From NCBI GenBank assembly GCA_964391595.1, contig CAYMMM010000015.1, forward strand, positions 1 through 18,024: a stretch of DNA of 18,024 nt, given 5' to 3'. The position numbers and the translations under genes are program-made. Shown here one piece after another: positions 13,818-18,024 of this stretch (its first letter is position 1; every line of letters starts with the position of its first letter). The DNA is from JADZGC01 sp964391595. Lineage in GTDB: Bacteria; Patescibacteriota; Saccharimonadia; CAILAD01; GCA-016700035. The notes below the pieces were generated by a model, which worked only from the letters and a program-made list of their open reading frames with translations, ran no database searches and had not been told where the DNA came from.

Positions 13818-14207
13818 ATGCACATCTGGCACCTATGGCACGGACTTGATTCCGAAGGTCAGGACGAATACCACGCTGAGCTTTGTGAAACGCCCTTTTG
13901 GGCTCAGGCCGTTAGTTGGTTGGCTGAAGAGGCCGATACTCATAGCGGACATCTGCTCTGCGGCGCAGGAGCCCCTGATTGGCTGTGGCGCGTACCGGTT
14001 GGACTTCCGCGCTACGATCATGCGTTCTGCGTCGAAGGTAAGCCCTGGCTCGAGAACAGTGTCGCCGCTGCCATGAATCGCCTGTACGACCGCTTGGCTT
14101 GCCTCGATGTAATGCGCCGACGCGTATTGCACGCCGTCACAGTAGATAGCGAGACTGCTGCACTGCTGGGGTGGCAGCATTGGGACGACTTCACCGAAAG
14201 CAGCTAA
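13818..14207 (+). CDS. Orphan hypothetical protein (129 aa), Trp-rich
   Basis: I do not recognise this 129-residue soluble protein. It starts MHIWHLWHGLDSEGQDEY and is rich in Trp, His and Leu (ETPFWAQAVSWLAEE, GAPDWLWRVP, LGWQHWDDF). A helical C-terminal half contains two cysteines and RLYDRLACLDVMRRRVLHAV. The opposite strand is also open for about 115 codons, so the coding strand is not certain. I favour plus because a promoter, a leader ORF and a hairpin are lined up before it and it converges properly on the DUF1801 operon. ATG 13818 has no good Shine-Dalgarno site; the strong one lies upstream before the five-codon leader. Its GC-rich codon use resembles the 11972-12403 orphan. Confidence 0.6.
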   Translation: MHIWHLWHGLDSEGQDEYHAELCETPFWAQAVSWLAEEADTHSGHLLCGAGAPDWLWRVPVGLPRYDHAFCVEGKPWLENSVAAAMNRLYDRLACLDVMRRRVLHAVTVDSETAALLGWQHWDDFTESS

Positions 14208-14220
14208 TGCATAATTTTGT

Positions 14221-14243
14221 CCTACAGCGTATATCGCTGTGGG
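14221..14243. terminator. Hairpin between converging genes
   Basis: CCTACAGCG (14221-14229) and CGCTGTGGG (14235-14243) form a 9-bp stem with one G-T pair and a TATAT loop, midway between the stops of the 13818 gene and the DUF1801 gene. On the plus strand a modest CAATTCTTATCT tail follows; neither strand has a strong T-tract, so it may be a weak two-way terminator. Confidence 0.5.
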
Positions 14244-14269
14244 GCAATTCTTATCTAAGGCACGAGAAA

Positions 14270-14629
14270 TTATTCGTCAGTCTGAGCGTCGACTTCGTGC
14301 ATTTTGTACCGTACAAGCTTCTCGATCACACTGTCTGGAAGTGGCTTCTCTGGAGTGAAATGTATAGAGCCTTTCGTCTGCTCAAATTGTTCGAACTCTT
14401 CTTTCAGCTCATTGATTGCAGCAGATCCCCAGGGAAAATAACTCAGATGCTTTTTATACGCGTCAAAGCCCCCGATCGCCTTACCTTTGTATTTAAATGC
14501 AGGAATACCATAACTAATTACCTCTTCTGCTCCTGGAGCTACACGGCGTATCACCTTGCGCACATGCTCGAGAGCTTCACGCTGCAGAGGATCTTCGATC
14601 TTACGAAGATGGTCGTCGATGACTGACAT
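14270..14629 (-). CDS. DUF1801 (YdhG-like) family protein
   Basis: A 119-residue cytoplasmic protein. EEVISYGIPAFKYKGKAIGG followed by AYKKHLSYFPW is the signature of DUF1801/YdhG-like proteins, with a conserved tail GSIHFTPEKPLPDSVIEKLVRYKM. The length is normal for the family. B. subtilis YdhG has been described as an iron-binding, frataxin-like protein; whether that function extends to this copy is uncertain. The ATG lies 3 nt after the stop of the upstream VOC gene, so the two form an operon and translation is probably coupled; no strong ribosome-binding site is seen. The start fits the family's usual N-terminus (IDDHLRKIEDPLQREAL). Confidence 0.9.
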   Translation of the reverse strand: MSVIDDHLRKIEDPLQREALEHVRKVIRRVAPGAEEVISYGIPAFKYKGKAIGGFDAYKKHLSYFPWGSAAINELKEEFEQFEQTKGSIHFTPEKPLPDSVIEKLVRYKMHEVDAQTDE

Positions 14630-14632
14630 GAC

Positions 14633-15022
14633 TTACTGGGAATCGCCTTCTTGGTCTGCATTCCATGGTGATGCGAGCTGGAAGTAATTACCGTCCGGGT
14701 CCGCAAAAGTCGCGAGCCAAAATGGACCGTCAGGATTTGGCTGGTATGGCTTTGCAATAACTTCTGCCCCTAGCTCCTTAATACGCTCATACTCACCCTT
14801 CACGTCATTGGTTTCAAAAAACATAATTGCTCGCTCCGGCTCTTTAGCACGCCCCTTCACCTTGTCGTGTGGACCAATCGACAAAAAGCTCTGACCCACC
14901 AACCAGCCAGTGTAATTACCATCTTCCATATCTGGCTTCTTATCAAAAAGCTTTCCATAAAACTCAATGAGCTGCTTAGGATCTTCACTCCCGATCATGA
15001 TCGAGTTCAAATTCAACGTCAT
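14633..15022 (-). CDS. VOC-superfamily (glyoxalase-like) protein
   Basis: A roughly 129-residue VOC-fold protein. The first half has LNLNSIMIGSEDPKQLIEFYGKLFD and the second half ends WLATFADPDGNYFQLASPW, the typical closing signature. The usual first metal ligand position is occupied by S/M (NSIMIG) rather than His, and the closing Glu is replaced by Gln (FQLAS). This copy may therefore bind metal poorly or act as a ligand-binding protein, unlike the VOC protein at 12683-13150. I choose ATG 15022 because GAGG lies 5 nt before it; the in-frame GTG at 15028 would overlap that site. It is the first gene of an operon with DUF1801, with a TATAAT box at 15066-15061. Confidence 0.88.
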   Translation of the reverse strand: MTLNLNSIMIGSEDPKQLIEFYGKLFDKKPDMEDGNYTGWLVGQSFLSIGPHDKVKGRAKEPERAIMFFETNDVKGEYERIKELGAEVIAKPYQPNPDGPFWLATFADPDGNYFQLASPWNADQEGDSQ

Positions 15023-15060
15023 ATCCACCTCTTTCTTACTACATACCTGTTGCTACTACG

Positions 15061-15066
15061 ATTATA
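15061..15066 (-). promoter_or_regulatory. -10 box of the VOC and DUF1801 operon
   Basis: TATAAT on the minus strand (15066-15061), a full consensus match. The leader would be about 32 nt with GAGG near its end. No clear -35 box is seen. Confidence 0.5.
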
Positions 15067-15089
15067 CCTGAATAATGCAGAGAGGTGAG

Positions 15090-15968
15090 TTAAGCGTCTA
15101 CGCCCCACACCACTACACTCACCTGCTTGTCTGATATTTTTGGGTATGGGCTTGGATATCGCGCGAGACGAATCTTCTTACCCTTAGGAGGGGTGACTTC
15201 GCCGCGCATAATACTTGGGTAGGGATAATATGGTAAGAGATCGAGCTGCTCAAACAGCTTCTGCAGCGGCTCCCATATCTTAATGCCAACGTTCCATTTG
15301 AGTGTATCAAACTTGTACAAGATCAATATCAACATAGTCGCAGCGGTACACATGAGTGTCGCAACAATTATCGACAAAATATCCGGTGTGCGAAAGAGCA
15401 TGAAGAAATACACGGTAGCAAGGTAGAGGAAGAACGTTGTGAGCCATTCGGCTCGCGACACTCGTTCCTTGATTAAGGACTCCATTTGGTACCGCTTCTC
15501 CTGTTCGGCGGGCAAAAGATCAATGATTTGCTCTCTAGTAGTAGCATGCCGATCGGTCTTAGTCGATAAGTTGATGCAATATTTCTCGAGCTCAGTGTAT
15601 CTTTCATCAGTACATTGAAAATCCTCAAGCTTGTAATCGAACTGACTTATCAAATACTCATCGATGAGCTTATGTATCGTTTCGAATTGTTTCTTCGGCA
15701 ATGTCTGGGCTAGCATATAAATCGAATACAAAGCACTACCCTCACTCCTACCGATTTCGAAGTAATTATTGTATCTTGAGCGCTGATTGCTGATTGAAAA
15801 TCCGATAAAAATACTGAAGAGCAGCGTGGAAGCAGTAAAGAGCGCGACCTGGTTATCATCTAAGCCTTTTCCTGGAAAGACTAGCCGCAAGATAAGAAAA
15901 ATACTGGTTACAACAATAAACTGATAGACTAGCCGAACATTTGTAATGCGCGCGATAAGTAATTGCAT
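15090..15968 (-). CDS. Four-helix membrane protein, DUF4239/bestrophin-like
   Basis: A 292-residue protein (294 from the upstream ATG 15974). Two hydrophobic segments (about residues 14-32 and 41-60) are followed by a long soluble part (about 62-170) that is helical and charged, then two more TM segments (about 174-196 and 200-222) and a basic, Pro/Tyr-rich C-terminal tail. The layout, with soluble helices between two TM pairs and a SNQRSRY motif after TM2, resembles the DUF4239 bestrophin-like family, whose members may form anion channels; that is a fold-level guess. I prefer ATG 15968 because it lies 7 nt after a TATACT box, as in several neighbours, while ATG 15974 starts 1 nt after that box and could hardly be transcribed. 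No Shine-Dalgarno site is seen. Confidence 0.8.
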   Translation of the reverse strand: MQLLIARITNVRLVYQFIVVTSIFLILRLVFPGKGLDDNQVALFTASTLLFSIFIGFSISNQRSRYNNYFEIGRSEGSALYSIYMLAQTLPKKQFETIHKLIDEYLISQFDYKLEDFQCTDERYTELEKYCINLSTKTDRHATTREQIIDLLPAEQEKRYQMESLIKERVSRAEWLTTFFLYLATVYFFMLFRTPDILSIIVATLMCTAATMLILILYKFDTLKWNVGIKIWEPLQKLFEQLDLLPYYPYPSIMRGEVTPPKGKKIRLARYPSPYPKISDKQVSVVVWGVDA

Positions 15969-15975
15969 AGCCATA

Positions 15976-15981
15976 AGTATA
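15976..15981 (-). promoter_or_regulatory. -10 box of the membrane protein gene, leaderless type
   Basis: TATACT (15981-15976) ends 7 nt before ATG 15968. The -35 region falls in the foot of the ferredoxin terminator hairpin and is weak (TTCGCT, spacing 18). Confidence 0.5.
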
Positions 15982-16003
15982 ATGGGTTGAAATGTTTTTA
16001 GCG

Positions 16004-16040
16004 AAATAACGCTCCTATATTAGATAGAGGAGCGTTATTT
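16004..16040 (-). terminator. Intrinsic terminator of the ferredoxin gene
   Basis: AAATAACGCTCCT (16004-16016) and AGGAGCGTTATTT (16028-16040) form a perfect 13-bp stem with an 11-nt loop. On the minus strand the 3' arm ends in GTTATTT followed by CGCT. It lies 16 nt past the ferredoxin stop and touches the promoter of the next gene. Confidence 0.8.
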
Positions 16041-16056
16041 ATGATTACGCGCTTGC

Positions 16057-16335
16057 CTAAGTGGCGGGTGAGGCATCTACCACCTCGATGTAGATGCACA
16101 TCCCGGGACATTCCTCCGCCGCCTCCACAACATCGGTCTGATCGGCTGGTTCTAGCACCTCGACCACATCCTCTATTCCGGTGTGTGCCGGTCGGTCAGG
16201 GTCGGCTAGCTGATTGTCCTTCACATAGGCAAAGTAGTCGCTAGGATTCATATAGAAGAACCGCGGCGCGATCTCAGGACATTTACCGCACGAGGTACAT
16301 TCGTCTTGTTCGATCGAAAGTAGAATCTTTCCCAT
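16057..16335 (-). CDS. Single-cluster ferredoxin
   Basis: A 92-residue acidic ferredoxin. The N-terminal motif is C13-TS-C16-GK-C19-P, and the second half carries EECPGMCIYIE, giving the CxxCxxC...CP pattern of a monocluster [4Fe-4S] (or [3Fe-4S]) ferredoxin. Such proteins are cytoplasmic one-electron carriers. The loop between the two halves (about residues 20-72) is longer than in minimal versions and contains FAYVKDN. A start at TTG 16371 would be possible by frame alone, but the promoter at 16399-16371 places the transcript start near 16364, so ATG 16335 with GAGGAAG upstream is the start. It sits beside a Crp/Fnr-type regulator, which may hint at a redox link, though each has its own promoter. 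Confidence 0.9.
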   Translation of the reverse strand: MGKILLSIEQDECTSCGKCPEIAPRFFYMNPSDYFAYVKDNQLADPDRPAHTGIEDVVEVLEPADQTDVVEAAEECPGMCIYIEVVDASPAT

Positions 16336-16370
16336 GGTACTTCCTCTTCTCTGGCTACTGGGACGCCTCA

Positions 16371-16399
16371 ACTATAACTACAGCACAACATGCTTTCAG
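16371..16399 (-). promoter_or_regulatory. Promoter of the ferredoxin gene
   Basis: Minus strand: CTGAAA (16399-16394), 17-bp spacer, TATAGT (16376-16371). The leader to ATG 16335 would be about 29 nt. This decides against the upstream TTG start at 16371. Confidence 0.55.
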
Positions 16400-16404
16400 T
16401 GATC

Positions 16405-17010
16405 TTAGTCACCGCTTTCCAGAGATTCTAACGGGATCAGAAAATGACCCGCGTCGTCTACGCTTAATTCCCCGCGCCGACGCAATACATGCAAGACGCG
16501 TGTAACCGATTCTCGCTCTACGCCGAGCATATCAGCGATATGATGATGCTTGAGTTTATATGGTAGACGCGCAAATCGCCCTTCGTGGACACCCCTTGCC
16601 CGTGCCGCCACACGCAATCGCAGCAATAATCGATCCTCGAGCTTAGTCAGCTGCAAGTCAATCACCCGATCCGCAAAGATCGCTAATTGATCAACAGTCT
16701 TGTCCAAAATATTTCGGCAGAATTGATGGTCCGTCTGGATGTTCGATATGAAGTCTTTTTGCAAATACACATCTGTTACGACGGGCGTGAGGGCTTCATA
16801 TGTTGCTCTCTGCGGACGATCACGAAAGGTAGTAATTACTGGAAAATATGCGCCTGGTCCATAGATAAGATGAATGCGTTTTTTGCCAGTACATTCATAT
16901 GTGTATGCAAATACATACCCTGTAATCAGCACAAATACTTTTGCGTCATCAACAAATGGCGAGTAGAGCGTCGCTCCAGTCTTATGGTGGCTACGTTGTG
17001 GCTGCAACAT
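16405..17010 (-). CDS. Crp/Fnr-family transcriptional regulator
   Basis: A 201-residue regulator. Residues about 20-100 form a cyclic-nucleotide-binding-like beta barrel (VFVLITGYVFAYTYE, GPGAYFPVITTF, ATYEALTPVVTDVYL). A long dimerisation helix follows (about 103-140), then a winged helix-turn-helix (about 145-195) with KHHHIADMLGVERESVTRVLHVLRRRGEL as recognition region and a wing ending FLIPLESL. The effector pocket lacks the clear GE...RSA pattern of cAMP-binding CRP, and the N-terminus has no Fnr-type cysteine cluster, so the signal is unknown. ATG 17010 has no Shine-Dalgarno site and follows a TATACT box by 6 nt. The gene starts 15 nt after the phosphatase-Nudix stop and could also be read from that gene's transcript. 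Confidence 0.9.
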   Translation of the reverse strand: MLQPQRSHHKTGATLYSPFVDDAKVFVLITGYVFAYTYECTGKKRIHLIYGPGAYFPVITTFRDRPQRATYEALTPVVTDVYLQKDFISNIQTDHQFCRNILDKTVDQLAIFADRVIDLQLTKLEDRLLLRLRVAARARGVHEGRFARLPYKLKHHHIADMLGVERESVTRVLHVLRRRGELSVDDAGHFLIPLESLESGD

Positions 17011-17016
17011 GCCGAC

Positions 17017-17022
17017 AGTATA
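17017..17022 (-). promoter_or_regulatory. -10 box of the Crp/Fnr-type gene, leaderless type
   Basis: TATACT (17022-17017) lies in the 15-nt gap between the phosphatase-Nudix stop and ATG 17010, ending 6 nt before the ATG. The -35 would fall inside the end of the upstream gene and is weak. Confidence 0.45.
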
Positions 17023-17025
17023 CGC

Positions 17026-18024
17026 CTATATCTGCAACTCTGCCTCTATAGCAGCAAGCAAGCGATCATAATAGTGATGCATTGGGATGATCTTCTCATC
17101 ATGGTGCCTGTGTCTTTGATTCAACTTCTTCACGTCTTTGAGTGCAAATATCCCAGCATCCGCCACTTCTTTGGTCTGAAGCTTAAAGTCCACATCATCC
17201 GGAACTTTAGCTAGATATGTATGCACGAAACAATGATTATGAAATCCATAATGCGGCAGGTAATGATGATATTCCCATACAAACAGTTTCCTTGGCTTCT
17301 TTACATGAATACCAAGCTCTTCTTTCAGCTCGCGAACGACCGTCTCATCAGGTGATTCTCCTGCGGCGACAATCCCGCCCATCGTTAGATCCCATAGCCC
17401 CGGATTAAATACGATAGTCGAGGAGCGCTGCTCAAGTATTACCTTCCCGCTTGGTGTATAGAGTGCCAGGTGTACACCCGGGAAGATCAGCCCTTCCGTC
17501 TGGATGCTCGTTATGTCGCTCGTCAGTCCTGTTGGCCGACCAGTCGCATCAAGCACATCTATTCGTTCACGGTGTTTTGGCCGCTTGAGAAAAGCAACAA
17601 GATCAAGAATATGTCTTTTGATATAGGAGAATGTGCGTTTGGCTTCAGGCAGAATTTCATCTCTATACTGCGCAGGTGTGTAGTTCGTCCGTTTTATATC
17701 ATTGATATCCCATATGTACGATCGGTTGGGTGGCTTCAATCCACGCCTCAAGCATTCGCTATATACCTCGCGGTTCATGAAGATCGTAATGTCTGCGCGA
17801 TCCAGTCGGGCCTGCGTGAGCTGGCTCTTCTTTCTTTTTGTATAGCTAAGCAGCTGTTCGTCCTCTAACACATCATGCGCACACTGAGAAATAAGCAAAG
17901 CAGCGGCAGTCTGATCAGCTATGACACCGCTAGACATGACAGAATACTGCGACAGATGTAGTGATTTTAGAATTGCTTCTGCCATCCTGCTGCGATACAG
18001 ATTCCCTAAGCATACAAAATGAAT
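17026..18024 (-). CDS. LMW tyrosine phosphatase-like domain fused to a Nudix hydrolase (5' end outside the window)
   Basis: The frame is open to the right edge. Reading on from the first visible ATG (17985) gives 13 more codons, IHFVCLGNLYRSR, which hold the CX5R(S) P-loop of low-molecular-weight protein tyrosine phosphatases followed by the usual MAEA helix. C (18012-18010) and R (17994-17992) are the expected catalytic pair, and WDINDIKR further on could supply the acid. So ATG 17985 is internal and the gene is 5'-partial. After about residue 150 comes a Nudix domain of the Idi/YfcD-like kind (IDVLDATGRPTGLTSD) with a perfect Nudix box, GX5EX7REUXEEXGU, at about 17380-17310 (GGIVAAGESPDE, then RELKEELGI). 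Phosphatase and nucleoside-diphosphate-type hydrolase activities are expected; substrates are unknown. The Crp-type gene follows 15 nt downstream. Confidence 0.9.
   Translation of the reverse strand: MHFVCLGNLYRSRMAEAILKSLHLSQYSVMSSGVIADQTAAALLISQCAHDVLEDEQLLSYTKRKKSQLTQARLDRADITIFMNREVYSECLRRGLKPPNRSYIWDINDIKRTNYTPAQYRDEILPEAKRTFSYIKRHILDLVAFLKRPKHRERIDVLDATGRPTGLTSDITSIQTEGLIFPGVHLALYTPSGKVILEQRSSTIVFNPGLWDLTMGGIVAAGESPDETVVRELKEELGIHVKKPRKLFVWEYHHYLPHYGFHNHCFVHTYLAKVPDDVDFKLQTKEVADAGIFALKDVKKLNQRHRHHDEKIIPMHHYYDRLLAAIEAELQI

Noticed and set aside
13833..14180. 115-codon minus-strand open frame opposite the 13818 gene
   Set aside because: It has no ribosome-binding site or promoter, and its product is less protein-like. 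The plus strand has aligned upstream signals, but certainty is moderate.
14221..14243. Small structured RNA between the converging genes
   Set aside because: It is a single short hairpin without a promoter of its own; a weak terminator explains it.
16687..17214. 175-codon plus-strand frame across the Crp-type and Nudix genes
   Set aside because: It is antisense to two recognisable genes and has a composition typical of spurious frames.
17026..17985. Complete Nudix gene starting at ATG 17985
   Set aside because: Codons upstream to the window edge stay in frame and complete a phosphatase P-loop, so this ATG is internal.
1..18024. Alternative genetic code (UGA as Gly or Trp)
   Set aside because: All recognisable genes, including one of 2387 codons, are open with the standard code and use GGN for Gly and TGG for Trp.

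Overview
The window looks like a stretch of chromosome from a small-genome Gram-positive-like bacterium. My best guess is the candidate phyla radiation, most likely Candidatus Saccharibacteria (TM7). This is inferred from gene content and style only: short conserved-hypothetical genes, a giant secreted Rhs/PA14 protein, secreted proteins with proline-threonine linkers, an AI-2E permease, and many genes with a -10 box almost touching the ATG. No rRNA, tRNA or marker protein is present to prove it. The standard genetic code fits: the 2387-codon gene is open without recoding and uses ordinary Gly codons.

Layout. 1-737 (minus): two small exported or membrane-anchored proteins, the second cut by the left edge. 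884-1951 (plus): AI-2E family permease. 2038-3426 (minus): secreted, probably carbohydrate-binding protein with two PT-rich linkers. 3492-4064 (minus): YdjM-type membrane metal-dependent hydrolase. 4116-11704 (minus): a 2387-residue wall-associated Rhs-like protein with PA14 domains and a variable C-terminal tip, followed with a 1-nt stop/start overlap by a 141-residue protein that sits where an immunity gene would. 11705-11971: AT-rich intergenic stretch with the best promoter in the window and a terminator. 11972-13681 (minus): an orphan gene, a 57-residue zinc-ribbon protein, a VOC (glyoxalase-fold) protein and a conserved hypothetical. 13682-13817: divergent promoter region holding a possible leader peptide and hairpin. 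13818-14207 (plus): orphan gene. 14270-15022 (minus): DUF1801 and VOC two-gene operon. 15090-15968 (minus): four-helix membrane protein. 16057-16335 (minus): single-cluster ferredoxin. 16405-17010 (minus): Crp/Fnr-type regulator. 17026 to the right edge (minus): a low-molecular-weight tyrosine phosphatase domain fused to a Nudix domain; its P-loop lies in the last bases of the window, so the gene runs past the edge.

The most interesting points are: (1) the giant Rhs-like gene has a textbook intrinsic terminator (9-bp stem, T6 tract) inside its signal-peptide codons, about 120-145 nt after the ATG, suggesting attenuation of this costly gene; (2) its C-terminal tip and coupled downstream gene form a candidate toxin-immunity pair of unrecognised type; (3) five genes have a TATACT/TACACT-like box 6-8 nt before an ATG and no Shine-Dalgarno sequence, as expected for leaderless transcripts, while their neighbours have clear Shine-Dalgarno sites; (4) a phosphatase-Nudix fusion; (5) a five-codon leader ORF plus hairpin in front of an orphan gene.
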